Below are positions 44,195 to 53,092 of a stretch of DNA of 64,000 nucleotides, in pieces. How positions within the stretch are numbered: the first letter of the stretch is position 1; each line of letters begins with the position of its first letter. The stretch covers positions 84,576-148,575 of the forward strand of contig PKXU01000136.1 of the NCBI GenBank assembly GCA_003132445.1, read 5' to 3'. A program made the translations under genes and the position numbers. Source of the DNA: Acidobacteriaceae bacterium. Its GTDB lineage: Bacteria; Acidobacteriota; Terriglobia; Terriglobales; Acidobacteriaceae. The notes beneath the pieces were generated by a model, which had not been told where the DNA came from, made no database searches, and saw only the letters and a list, made by a program, of their open reading frames with translations.

Positions 44195-45340
44195 CTATCG
44201 CGCCAATTCCTGTCCAAGGGTGGCAGGATTGCTGGCATAGGACAGTCCGATTTCAAGATCGATCAGACGATCCTGAACCAGTTGCGCGATTTCACCGTCG
44301 AAGTGCTGCATTCCTTCGGATGCGCTCGCCTTCATGGCGTCGAGCAGGCTGTTATTTTCGCGCTCGCCTTTTTCGATGCACTCGCGAGTGCGGGCATTCG
44401 CTTTGAGAATTTCGAAAGCCGCAATTCGGCCAGTGCGATCTGACTTTGCCATAAGCCGCTGGCAGATGATGTAACGAAAGGATTTCGCAAAACGCTCGCG
44501 CACCGATTGCTGGTCCGCCGGCAAGAACGAACTGACTACGCGTTCCACCGTCTTGGCAGCGTCCATCGTATTCAAGCTCGACAGCACCAAGTGGCCGGTT
44601 TCGGCCGCCTCCAGCACGATCTCAATGGTCTCGCGGTCGCGCATCTCGCCCACCAAAATTACTTTTGGAGCTTGCCGCATGGCCGAACGCAGCGCATGCG
44701 CAAAATTCGGCGTGTCGCTGTGCAACTCCCGCTGATGAATGGTGGAGCATTTGTGGTTATGCAGAAATTCAATAGGATCTTCAATGGTGATGATGTGGTA
44801 ATACTTTTCACGGTTAATCGCGTCCAGCAGCGCGGCCAGTGTCGACGACTTGCCCGACCCAGCCGGCCCCGTCACCAGCACAATGCCATCTCTCAGGTTG
44901 GTCACATCCGAAAGATGTTGCGGCATGCGCAGCGCGGCAAACTCCGGAATGGACGTGGGAATGACCCGCATCACCACCGCGCAACTGCCGCGCTGAATAA
45001 AGATGTTGACGCGAAAACGCGCCAGGCCAGCCAGTCCGAAAGAAATGTCGCAAGCCCCATGCTCGCGCAACGTGGTGATCGCCTGCTTGTTATCGCCAAT
45101 GAGGTCGGCGGCAATGCGGCGCGTGTCGTCAGCAGTCAGAAATGTGAGTCCGGGCACCTGAACTGGGATCATCTGGCCATAGACCTGCACTTGCGGCGGA
45201 CGTCCTGGCGAAAAAATCAGGTCGCTGATTTTTTCTGACGCGCGGAGCATGGCCCCAAGCAACGCGGGCGTCGCTACTCTGCCGCTTCCAGTGAAGCCTT
45301 CCAGGACAACGGAAATCGGAGCAATCGTAGGTGCTGCCAT
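44195..45340 (-). CDS. PilT/PilU-like twitching motility ATPase with altered His box
   Basis: 381 residues. Walker A 'GPAGSGKSS' (158-166), Asp box 'IEDPIEFLHNH' (~187-196), Walker B 'ILVGEMRDRETI' (228-239). The PilT His box normally reads GHLV...TLHT; here it is 'GHLVLSSLNTMDAAKT', with Asn at 257 in place of the second His (codon AAT checked). The C-terminal PilT domain ('ICQRLMAKSDRTGRIAAFEIL') is present. It probably acts as a type IV pilus retraction motor or an accessory paralogue. No other pil genes nearby. Confidence 0.9.
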   Translation of the reverse strand: MAAPTIAPISVVLEGFTGSGRVATPALLGAMLRASEKISDLIFSPGRPPQVQVYGQMIPVQVPGLTFLTADDTRRIAADLIGDNKQAITTLREHGACDISFGLAGLARFRVNIFIQRGSCAVVMRVIPTSIPEFAALRMPQHLSDVTNLRDGIVLVTGPAGSGKSSTLAALLDAINREKYYHIITIEDPIEFLHNHKCSTIHQRELHSDTPNFAHALRSAMRQAPKVILVGEMRDRETIEIVLEAAETGHLVLSSLNTMDAAKTVERVVSSFLPADQQSVRERFAKSFRYIICQRLMAKSDRTGRIAAFEILKANARTRECIEKGERENNSLLDAMKASASEGMQHFDGEIAQLVQDRLIDLEIGLSYASNPATLGQELAR

Positions 45341-45475
45341 TCATCTCACACTAGGGAATCGCACGCACCACAGAATTGGAAGAAACTCAGGTACTTCACT
45401 GTATCGCGCTTCCGGCCCTCTGCGAAATGCAGCAAGTACATAGTCCTTCGTAACCACGCACGCTCTAAACGCAAC

Positions 45476-45501
45476 AAGGGCGGCTCGTCGGAGCCGCCCT
45501 T
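45476..45501 (-). terminator. Hairpin terminator after the TPR gene
   Basis: AAGGGCGGCTC and GAGCCGCCCTT pair perfectly (11 bp) around a 4-bp loop, 28 bp past the TPR gene stop on the minus strand. The U-tract is weak (TTGTTGCGTTT). Confidence 0.7.
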
Positions 45502-45529
45502 CCTTCAACTACGTATATCGAAAGCTAAT

Positions 45530-46675
45530 CTACTTTGACTTCTTCTTTCCGTAGGTCGTCTCTACCGAAGCGCCGATGCTGGTGAGCATCTGCTTTGCCG
45601 GATCCGCATAAGTGCCTGTGGGCTGCAGTTCCAAATACTTCTGGAACGCTTCGGCGGTTCCCTGCGGCGCCACCATCTTGCTTCCCTGCAGCGTAGCCTT
45701 GCCGATCATATTTACACCCTTCCAATAATAGGCGTCTGCGCGGTTGGGATCGGCGGCGATCACCTTATCGAACGCTGCCAGCGCTTCATCCACCTTGCCC
45801 GCATTGGTGAGCACGGCGCCAGTATTGAAGTAGTACTGTGCCGCATTCGTCGGGTCGGCCTGAGCAGCCAGATCGTAGGTTTTTACCGCGTCATCCACCT
45901 TGTTCGACTTGGCATAGGCCTCGGCCAGGTTGTTGTAGTAAGCGGCCAGATTCTTGGCCGCGTTCGGATCTTTATCGTTGGTCACGGACTTCTTGATGTC
46001 GATGGCTTTTTGATAATCGTCGATCGCCGAAGCCAGACGTTTCTGTTTTTCCGCCGGATCCGTCTGTTTGGTCGCCGACAGCCGGTAATAATCTCCCAGC
46101 TTGAACCAGAGCAGATCGCGCGTCGCATCCACCTGCGTGGCTTGCGTCAGGTCCGCGATGGCCGTATCAAAGTCGCCACTGTCGGCGGCAGCCTTGGCCT
46201 GATTCAGCTTCTCGTTGAGAGTCTTGACGGTCATGGTTTCTTTGGCCTGCTTGGCTTGCTGCTCCTGCATCTGCTTCATCTGCTCGGGAGAAAGCCCTAC
46301 ACCCTTGGCCGCTGCTTCCTGGTCTTTCTTCAAATCAAAATTCACAGGAGTGTTATCGCCCATTCCAACCGGAACACCCTTGAGGTGATCCAATTCTTTG
46401 TTCGCCTTCATATCGTCGGCGTTCTTGTAAACCGTCACCAGGTATTTCCCAGGCGATAGCCCCAGCGAAAAGTATTCGCCTTTCTTGTTGGTCTTAAGCG
46501 CGTACTTTTGCCCGTTGTCCATGTTGGTCCATACCACTTGAGCATCGGCAATCACATTTCCCTGGGCGTCTTTGCACACTCCTGAAACTGTTCCCGAAGC
46601 CTGGGCGAAGACTGGAGGCACGCACAGTCCCAGCGCCAAAATTGCGAATAAAAAAATTGCGAAATGCTTTTTCAT
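45530..46675 (-). CDS. Exported TPR protein with carboxypeptidase-regulatory-like domain
   Basis: 381 residues from ATG 46675, preceded by GGGAGG; the track start 46834 adds 53 residues. A signal peptide ('IFLFAILALGLCVPPVFAQA') leads to a beta-sandwich ('GTVSGVCKDAQGNVIADAQVVW', 'SLGLSPGKYLVTVYK'), as in carboxypeptidase regulatory-like domains. A Gln/Lys/Glu-rich helical stretch then joins several TPR units ('ADLTQATQVDATRDLLWFKLGDYY' and on). Likely a periplasmic scaffold; partners unknown. Confidence 0.85.
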   Translation of the reverse strand: MKKHFAIFLFAILALGLCVPPVFAQASGTVSGVCKDAQGNVIADAQVVWTNMDNGQKYALKTNKKGEYFSLGLSPGKYLVTVYKNADDMKANKELDHLKGVPVGMGDNTPVNFDLKKDQEAAAKGVGLSPEQMKQMQEQQAKQAKETMTVKTLNEKLNQAKAAADSGDFDTAIADLTQATQVDATRDLLWFKLGDYYRLSATKQTDPAEKQKRLASAIDDYQKAIDIKKSVTNDKDPNAAKNLAAYYNNLAEAYAKSNKVDDAVKTYDLAAQADPTNAAQYYFNTGAVLTNAGKVDEALAAFDKVIAADPNRADAYYWKGVNMIGKATLQGSKMVAPQGTAEAFQKYLELQPTGTYADPAKQMLTSIGASVETTYGKKKSK

Positions 46676-46764
46676 GTTTGCCTCCCGGCAAATTCGAGTT
46701 TTGCTCCCCGACCCTAAATAGCCGACTAACCAACACTGACACCGAAACTTCCAAAAAACCATCT

Positions 46765-47445
46765 CTATCGAGCCACGTAGGGAATCGGATCCTGCACTCC
46801 TACTGCCGCGAATGCGCGCAACCGCAACGCGCAACTATCACAAATTCCGCAGGCCTGATCCTGGCGGCTGTAACATGACCAAGTTAAATCGAAGGGCGCA
46901 CCCAGTTCAAGGCCAAGGCGCACAATCTCATTTTTTCTCATGGCTATGAGAGGGGTTACGATTTCAATGTCGCCTTCTTTCGTGCCCGCCTTGACCACTT
47001 CATTGAACGCCTTGTAATAGGCGGGCCGACAATCGGGGTAGCCCGAGCTGTCGGGCTCCACAGCCCCGATGAATACCTTTTTCGCCCCCAAAACTTCGGC
47101 CCAACTCACGGCCACCGCTAGGAAATGCGCGTTGCGGAAGGGTACATACGTGACGGGAACATCGTGCCCTATTTCCTGAGCTTCGGGAACCGCGATGGCA
47201 TCGTCGGTGAGCGCCGATCCTCCAATAGCGCGAAGGGCCTCGTTTCGGACCATCAGCTTGTCGAGGATACCTAAGCGCTGAGAAATCGCAAGAAATGATT
47301 GCCGTTCGCGTTCCTCCGTGCGCTGGCCATAACTCACGTGAACGGCTGCCGCTTCATAGTCGCGCACCGCCAGCGCCGCGCAAACGCACGAATCCATGCC
47401 GCCACTCAACAGCACAACCGCACGCGATGGCTTCGAGCCTGGCAT
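46765..47445 (-). CDS. queC: 7-cyano-7-deazaguanine synthase
   Basis: 226 residues. The PP-loop 'VLLSGGMDSCVCAALA' binds ATP and the C-terminal 'CYSRQDQACGICDSCALR' binds zinc, as in QueC. It makes preQ0 from 7-carboxy-7-deazaguanine. Together with queE and queD just upstream it covers the steps from dihydroneopterin triphosphate to preQ0, a precursor of queuosine in tRNA. Confidence 0.95.
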   Translation of the reverse strand: MPGSKPSRAVVLLSGGMDSCVCAALAVRDYEAAAVHVSYGQRTEERERQSFLAISQRLGILDKLMVRNEALRAIGGSALTDDAIAVPEAQEIGHDVPVTYVPFRNAHFLAVAVSWAEVLGAKKVFIGAVEPDSSGYPDCRPAYYKAFNEVVKAGTKEGDIEIVTPLIAMRKNEIVRLGLELGAPFDLTWSCYSRQDQACGICDSCALRLRAFAAVGVQDPIPYVAR

Positions 47446-47455
47446 AGATAAAGAT

Positions 47456-47549
47456 GGTTGATTGCTGATTTATGATTGCTGGTTGAACCCCAAACCCAAA
47501 ACGTTCTTAGGGTTTTCAATCAAAAATCAGGAATCAAAAATCAGCAATT
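47456..47549. repeat. Inverted AATCA-rich repeats between queE and queC
   Basis: GGTTGATTGCTGATTTATGA near 47456 and CAATCAAAAATCAGGAATCA near 47517 are inverted relatives spanning nearly the whole gap. Confidence 0.5.
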
Positions 47550-47552
47550 TCT

Positions 47553-48236
47553 TTAAACTCCCTTCAGCGCCGGGTCCCAAATGAACTTATGCAGTTGCAG
47601 TCCCAGACGGGCAGGAACGTTGTCGGCAATCATCCACTCCGCCAGTTCCTGCGGATCGAGTAAACAGTGCGAACTGTCGCGAGCGCCAGTTGCATCCTTG
47701 CGAAACGCTGGAGAAAAGAGAACTGCGTTCACCCGGCCTGCCAGATTGTGCCGCTTAGTGAACTCCCGCGCAAATTCGTAGTCCGATCGGCTGCTCAGTA
47801 CAAACTTAATTTCGTCGTGCGCCACCAGCGCTTCCAGGTTCTCCATGCAAAATGTATCGTCTTCCCCGGAGTCCGGACACTTCACGTCGACGATCTTGAC
47901 TACTCTGGCCGGAACGCGCTCCAGTCGACGTTCTCCACTGGTCTCGAGCAGGACGGTGAAATTCGCATCCACGAGTTGCTGCATCAGCGGCACCACCTCG
48001 CGTTCTTGCAGCATGGGCTCACCGCCTGTGATTTCCACCAGTCCCCCCTCGGGACTCAGGCGCAAGATTTTGTCCAAAACTTGTTCCAGAGCCATTTTGC
48101 GGCCGCCCTGAAACGTGTATTCGCTGTCGCACCACGAACAGCGCAGATTGCATCCCGTCAGACGGACGAACACACAAGGCAAACCCGCATAGGTCGATTC
48201 GCCCTGCAACGATTTGTATATTTCCGTTATTTGCAT
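47553..48236 (-). CDS. queE: 7-carboxy-7-deazaguanine synthase (radical SAM)
   Basis: 227 residues from ATG 48236 ('MQITEIYKSLQGESTYAGLP'); the track start 48302 overlaps queD. 'FVRLTGCNLRCSWCDSEYTF' holds the radical SAM CxxxCxxC cluster; 'VEITGGEPMLQ' binds SAM. It contracts the 6-carboxytetrahydropterin ring to 7-carboxy-7-deazaguanine. Between queD and queC in one operon. Confidence 0.94.
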   Translation of the reverse strand: MQITEIYKSLQGESTYAGLPCVFVRLTGCNLRCSWCDSEYTFQGGRKMALEQVLDKILRLSPEGGLVEITGGEPMLQEREVVPLMQQLVDANFTVLLETSGERRLERVPARVVKIVDVKCPDSGEDDTFCMENLEALVAHDEIKFVLSSRSDYEFAREFTKRHNLAGRVNAVLFSPAFRKDATGARDSSHCLLDPQELAEWMIADNVPARLGLQLHKFIWDPALKGV

Positions 48237-48298
48237 CGTACCGGCGCTTGGGCGGCGGCTGGTGGTCAGGGTATTCGTCCGCACTCGGGCTGAAAGAG

Positions 48299-48676
48299 TC
48301 ACTCCGAGTATTTCGCAGTTGTGGTGTCCGTCTCGAAAATCGTTACATCCTTCACGCGCACCCGGCCATTGCTCACGCTCTTCAGCTTTGTATTCGATTG
48401 CTCGTAAAAATACTTCGCTAGATTTTCCGCCGAGGGATTAATTACGGTAAAAGGCTCGATTTCGTTGATCATCTGATGATCCAGACGCTCGATGACGTGC
48501 CTCATCACTTCCCGCAAGTCTTTGAAATCGAGCAGTAAACCGGCCTTGTCCAACTCCGTACCGGCCAGGGTCACGCGGATTTTGTAATTGTGCCCGTGCG
48601 GATTCTCGCACTTGCCCTTGTAATTGCGCAGGTAGTGACCTGCGGCAAACGTGTCTTCAACTGTAACTTCGAACAT
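48299..48676 (-). CDS. queD: 6-carboxytetrahydropterin synthase
   Basis: 125 residues from ATG 48676 ('MFEVTVEDTFAAGHYLRNY'); the track start adds 19 residues. Zinc histidines are in 'AAGHYL' and 'NPHGHNY', and the catalytic Cys in 'GKCENPHG'. It acts on dihydroneopterin triphosphate. First gene of queDEC and divergent from the CocE-type gene. Confidence 0.95.
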   Translation of the reverse strand: MFEVTVEDTFAAGHYLRNYKGKCENPHGHNYKIRVTLAGTELDKAGLLLDFKDLREVMRHVIERLDHQMINEIEPFTVINPSAENLAKYFYEQSNTKLKSVSNGRVRVKDVTIFETDTTTAKYSE

Positions 48677-48772
48677 GTCCCTCCCAGCTCCCGTGGCGCC
48701 AAATACAGAATCCGCTGCGCGATGACCAAACATTTATTGTACCGCCGGAGAGGTGACTTCGGAGCGGGGCGC

Positions 48773-48802
48773 TTGACGCGGTTCGCCTGCGGAATGTAGC
48801 TT
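48773..48802 (+). promoter_or_regulatory. Possible promoter of the CocE-type gene
   Basis: TTGACG (48773-48778), 18-bp spacer, TAGCTT (48797-48802), 33 bp before ATG 48835. The -35 box is good, the -10 only fair. Confidence 0.35.
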
Positions 48803-48834
48803 GCCTATTCACTATTAGATCCAAAGGAGCACGC

Positions 48835-50787
48835 ATGCTGCCCCGGAAACCTTCGATTCTATTGTTCTTTGCCCTTACCGTGGCCGCGGGTCTTTTTGCC
48901 CAGACCCGCCCCGATCCACCGGACTTCGATGTGAGAGAGCATTACACGAAGTACGAGTACAGGATCCCGATGCGCGACGGCGTTCACCTGTTCACCGCCG
49001 TCTACGTACCCAAAGACAGCTCGCACTCTTACCCATTCCTGATCGACCGCACGCCCTATAGCGTCGGCCCTTATGGCGTCGACCTTTACCGCACCCAGCT
49101 CGGTCCTTCGCCGGAGTTCGACAAGTCTGGATACATCTTCGTATTTCAGGACGTGCGCGGGCGCTACATGTCCGAGGGGCAGTTCGTCGAGATGCGTCCC
49201 CACATCGACAACAAGAAGTCGAAGCAGGACGTGGACGACAGCAGCGATCTTTACGACACCATCGACTGGCTGCTCAAGAACGTTCCCAACAACAATGGAA
49301 ACGCCGGAATCTGGGGAATTTCATACCCGGGATTTTTTACTTCGGCGAGCATCATCGACTCGCATCCCGCTCTGAAGGCCGCGTCGCCGCAGGCTCCGAT
49401 GACCGATCTTTTCATGGGCGACGACGCCTACCACGGCGGCGCCTTCATGCTGGCCGCGAACTTCGGTTTTTACAGCTCATTCAAGCCGCAGGACAATCCG
49501 CAGCTTCCGCCGAGGAATTCCGTGCCATTCGACTGGGGAACCAAAGACGCTTACGATTTTTATCTTCAAGTCGGTCCGCTCTCGAACTTGAAGAAATATC
49601 TGGAAGGCAAGAGCGCCCTATGGGATGACCAGGTCAATCATGACACATATGACGATTACTGGAAGTTGCGTAATCTCGCGCCGCACATGAAGAACATCCA
49701 TTGCGCCGTGCTGACCGTCGGCGGATGGTTTGACGCCGAAGACCTGCAAGGCCCTTTCACCACATTTCACTCGATCGATAAAAATAATTCCGGGATTTTC
49801 AACGCCCTCGTGGTTGGACCGTGGGTGCATGGCGGTTGGTCCCGTTATGACGGCGAACATTTGGGACGCGTGGACTTTGCTTCGAACACCGGCGAGTATT
49901 ATCGCAAGAATATCCTCTTCCCTTTCTTCGAGCAATATCTCAAAGGCAGCGGTGACGCCAAGCTTCCGAAAGCCTATGTTTTCGAGACGGGGACTAATGT
50001 GTGGCGGCAATATTCCGCTTGGCCACCGAAAAACGTCGAAGCGAAGACTCTCTACTTCCATGCCAACGGCAGCCTCTCATTCGATGCGCCGGGCGCGGAA
50101 TCTCCGTCCTTCGACGAATATGTCAGCGACCCGGCCAAGCCTGTTCCCTTCGTCAATTACGCTGCGCTGAACGTTCCCCAGGAATATATGCTCTCAGACC
50201 AGCGCTTCGCCGACAGCCGTACCGACGTGGTGGTCTATGAGACGCCAGTTCTCCAAGAGGACGTGACTATCGCCGGACCCATCTCGCCTCGCCTTTTCGT
50301 CTCAACCAGTGGGACCGATTCCGATTGGGACGTGAAGTTAATCGACATGTATCCGACCGATTATCCCGACAGCAAGCAGGACGCGCCTAAATCAGAAGAC
50401 CGCGAGCGGCCCAGAAAAGACGTGCCCGCGCCCGCGTTCGTCATGGGGGGATATCAACAACTCGTGCGCGGCGAACCCTTCCGCGGAAAATTCCGTCACA
50501 GCTTCGAAAAGCCGGAGCCGTTCTCTCCTGGTAAGGTGGAGGAGATCAACTTCACCATGCAGGACATCAACCACACTTTCCGCCGCGGACACCGCATCAT
50601 GGTCCAAATCCAGAGTTCCTGGTTCCCGCTCACCGATCGCAATCCGCAAACTTTCGTCAACATTCCGAACGCCAAGCCCACCGACTTCGTCAAAGCCAGC
50701 GAACGGGTCTATCACACGACAGGGGGGCCATCGGGAATTGTGGTGCAGGTAGTGCCAAGAGCGGGAGGCGAAGAAGAACAGAATTGA
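48835..50787 (+). CDS. Secreted CocE/NonD-family (X-Pro dipeptidyl-peptidase S15-like) hydrolase
   Basis: 650 residues. Signal peptide 'LLFFALTVAAGLFAQ'. The alpha/beta hydrolase domain has 'MRDGVHLFTAVYVP', the oxyanion-side 'QDVRGRYMSEG' and nucleophile 'WGISYPGF' (Ser ~163). The C-terminal jelly-roll domain ('FNALVVGPWVHGGW' before it, 'HRIMVQIQSSWFP' within) matches S15 and alpha-amino acid ester hydrolases. It would cleave esters or N-terminal dipeptides or beta-lactam side chains outside the cytoplasm. GGAG lies just before ATG 48835. Confidence 0.9.
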   Translation: MLPRKPSILLFFALTVAAGLFAQTRPDPPDFDVREHYTKYEYRIPMRDGVHLFTAVYVPKDSSHSYPFLIDRTPYSVGPYGVDLYRTQLGPSPEFDKSGYIFVFQDVRGRYMSEGQFVEMRPHIDNKKSKQDVDDSSDLYDTIDWLLKNVPNNNGNAGIWGISYPGFFTSASIIDSHPALKAASPQAPMTDLFMGDDAYHGGAFMLAANFGFYSSFKPQDNPQLPPRNSVPFDWGTKDAYDFYLQVGPLSNLKKYLEGKSALWDDQVNHDTYDDYWKLRNLAPHMKNIHCAVLTVGGWFDAEDLQGPFTTFHSIDKNNSGIFNALVVGPWVHGGWSRYDGEHLGRVDFASNTGEYYRKNILFPFFEQYLKGSGDAKLPKAYVFETGTNVWRQYSAWPPKNVEAKTLYFHANGSLSFDAPGAESPSFDEYVSDPAKPVPFVNYAALNVPQEYMLSDQRFADSRTDVVVYETPVLQEDVTIAGPISPRLFVSTSGTDSDWDVKLIDMYPTDYPDSKQDAPKSEDRERPRKDVPAPAFVMGGYQQLVRGEPFRGKFRHSFEKPEPFSPGKVEEINFTMQDINHTFRRGHRIMVQIQSSWFPLTDRNPQTFVNIPNAKPTDFVKASERVYHTTGGPSGIVVQVVPRAGGEEEQN

Positions 50788-50797
50788 CAGGAGATCG

Positions 50798-52864
50798 TCA
50801 GGAGCCGAGTCCGAAGAATTCCTCCACTACCCGCATCTCAGTCGTCTTCTTGTAATTCGGCAGGCTCTCAATAAACACCCGGCCATACTGCTTCTTCAGA
50901 ATCCGATTATCGAGCAGCACCAGCAGTCCGCGATCGTGCAGCGACCGGATTAATCGCCCGAAGCCTTGTTTCAGCGTGATCACTGCAGCCGGCACCTGAT
51001 ATTGAAAGAATGCATTCCCGCCGTCGGCGTCAATCGCCTTCACCCGCGCCGCCACTACCGGATCGCTCGGCACCGCAAACGGCAAGCGGTCAATGATTAC
51101 GCAACTTAACTGCTCGCCCTGTACGTCCACGCCCTGCCAGAAGGATGATGTCGCGAACAGCACTGCGTTTGGCGTCAATCGAAACTCCTCCAGCAGTGCG
51201 CTCTTCGGCGCGTCTCCCTGCCGCAAGATCGGAAACTCCACTTCTCCCAGCAGCCGCTGATAAATGTCGTTCATCTGCGCGTAGCTGGTAAAGAGCACAA
51301 ACGCCCGCCCTCGCGTAATTTCGAGCAGCCTGCGAATGCGATCAGCCGCCTTGACCGTAAACTGCTGCGTGCGCGCATCCGGTAAGTCCGGCGGCACATA
51401 CAGCAGCGCCTGGCTTTGATAATCGAAGTGTGAAGGCAGTACCGATTCGCGTGCATGCTCCAGCCCCAGGCGCTGCCGGATGTATTCGAACCCGCCGCCT
51501 ACCGCGAGCGTAGCGGAGGTTAGCACCGCGCTCTCCAGCTTCGACCACAAGCATTCCCGCAAGATCGGACCGACATCGATCGGCGTCGCCTGCAGAAAGA
51601 CATTTTGTCGTCCATGCCCGAAACTCTCGCCAGCTTTGTTTGCGCCGCGCGAACTGAATCGCCCGCCGCGCCGCTCAATCCAAAAAACCGTGTTGCGATC
51701 TTCCGACTCCATCGCAAATTGCAGCTGCACTTGAATTTCCTGTGCTCGCCGCACAAAATTAAACATTTCCTCCGGCTTCTGCGCCAAGCCCTCCAGCTCG
51801 CCTGCCAACCGAGTCAATGCCTGGTTCAGTGCTCCAAACTCGTCGCCATTTTCTTCCAGAAATTCCCGCCGCGTCTCGAAAGCAAACCGCCCATCCCCCG
51901 GCGGCAGCAGCGAAAAAAAGAATTGAGAGCGCTCCCGCAAACTTCCAATCGCTCCGGAAAGTGATGCTGACATCATCTTGTTATGCTGTAGCGAACTCTC
52001 TACATCCCGCGCCAGTTCTTCCATGCGCAGATTGCTCACGGAGATCCCAAAATAATTCCCCGCCACATCTTCCAATTCATGCCCCTCGTCGAAAATCACA
52101 GCTCCGACGTCCGGCAGAATTCCCGCATCCGGCGCCCCATCCGCCTGCAACTTAATCGCAAGATCGGCAAAAAATAAATGATGGTTGACGATAACAATGT
52201 CGCTCTCCATCGCCTTGCGCCTCATCTCGGTGATGAAGCACCGTTCCCACTCGCTGCACTTCTGCCCGATACACGCATCCGCTCGCGCATCCAGCTTGTG
52301 CCACAGCACGCTCGCCTCGGGCAGTTCCGCCAACTCAGCGCGGTCGCCTGTTCCCGTCGTCTTTTCCCATGCCGCAATAGCGCCATATTGCTCGATCTCT
52401 TGCAAACCATTCAGTACCGGCTGATCCGTCAACTCATACAATTTCTTGCGGCACAAATAATTGTTGCGCCCCTTCATGTAACAAACCGAAAGCCGCGACC
52501 CGGAAGCCGGAAGCCCATATAGCGCCTTCTCCAGAAAAGGCACATCCTTATAAAAAAGCTGCTCCTGCAAATTTTTCGTGCCGGTCGAAATAATCACGCG
52601 CTTCCCTGACCGAATCACGGGCATCAGATATGCGAGCGTTTTGCCCGTGCCCGTGCCGGCTTCCACAATCAAATGCCGCTTTTCTTGCAGCGCCTGCTCT
52701 ACCGCCTCCGCCATCTGCAATTGTCCTCGGCGGAATTCATACGCCGGATGCGTCCGCGACAATACTCCCCCGGGCGCGAAAAATTGGTAAAGCGAAGCGT
52801 CCCCTCCACTGGGCGCGGAGCGGTTCGGCGAGGTCGACGGCACGGGCTGAGAACTTAAAGTCAC
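50798..52864 (-). CDS. dinG: DinG-family ATP-dependent DNA helicase
   Basis: 688 residues from GTG 52864. The track ORF reaches 53584, but that part lies antisense to der and has no domain character, and no ATG is available, so GTG 'VTLSSQPVPS' is my choice. Walker A 'EAGTGTGKTLAYLMPV', Cys cluster ('NNYLCRKKLY', 'CIGQKCSEWERC') for an XPD-type [4Fe-4S], DEAH-like 'IFDEGHELED', and the C-terminal 'SFWQGVDVQGEQLSCVIIDRLPF' and 'QGFGRLIRS' helicase motifs are clear. A 5'-3' helicase in DNA repair or R-loop removal. Its end nearly meets the CocE-type gene. Confidence 0.88.
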   Translation of the reverse strand: MTLSSQPVPSTSPNRSAPSGGDASLYQFFAPGGVLSRTHPAYEFRRGQLQMAEAVEQALQEKRHLIVEAGTGTGKTLAYLMPVIRSGKRVIISTGTKNLQEQLFYKDVPFLEKALYGLPASGSRLSVCYMKGRNNYLCRKKLYELTDQPVLNGLQEIEQYGAIAAWEKTTGTGDRAELAELPEASVLWHKLDARADACIGQKCSEWERCFITEMRRKAMESDIVIVNHHLFFADLAIKLQADGAPDAGILPDVGAVIFDEGHELEDVAGNYFGISVSNLRMEELARDVESSLQHNKMMSASLSGAIGSLRERSQFFFSLLPPGDGRFAFETRREFLEENGDEFGALNQALTRLAGELEGLAQKPEEMFNFVRRAQEIQVQLQFAMESEDRNTVFWIERRGGRFSSRGANKAGESFGHGRQNVFLQATPIDVGPILRECLWSKLESAVLTSATLAVGGGFEYIRQRLGLEHARESVLPSHFDYQSQALLYVPPDLPDARTQQFTVKAADRIRRLLEITRGRAFVLFTSYAQMNDIYQRLLGEVEFPILRQGDAPKSALLEEFRLTPNAVLFATSSFWQGVDVQGEQLSCVIIDRLPFAVPSDPVVAARVKAIDADGGNAFFQYQVPAAVITLKQGFGRLIRSLHDRGLLVLLDNRILKKQYGRVFIESLPNYKKTTEMRVVEEFFGLGS

Positions 52865-52956
52865 AGGAGTCTCTATAATAGCTATTCGCGGCCGCCTGCA
52901 TTTGCACAACTGATTATTGGAAGGTTCATGTAGGACCGGTTCCCGGGAAAGTTCAT

Positions 52957-53065
52957 GTGGGGACAGCGGCGCTCGGCTGTCCAGCCGACTCGAAGAGTCG
53001 GTAGCACCACTACAAATGCAGGACTCTTGGGCCTTGTGGCCCGGGGACAGCCGCGCGGCTGTCCC
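52957..53065. repeat. GGGGACAGCCGC palindromic repeats upstream of der
   Basis: Copy 1 TGTGGGGACAGCGGCGCTCG at ~52957. Copy 2 is a perfect 22-bp palindrome at 53044-53065 (GGGACAGCCGC joined to its complement). Between them CCGACTC-GAA-GAGTCGG (52985-53001) is another perfect hairpin. A third family member follows der at 54573. Confidence 0.7.
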
Positions 53066-53092
53066 TACACAAAGCCTCGTTAAGATCCGACT

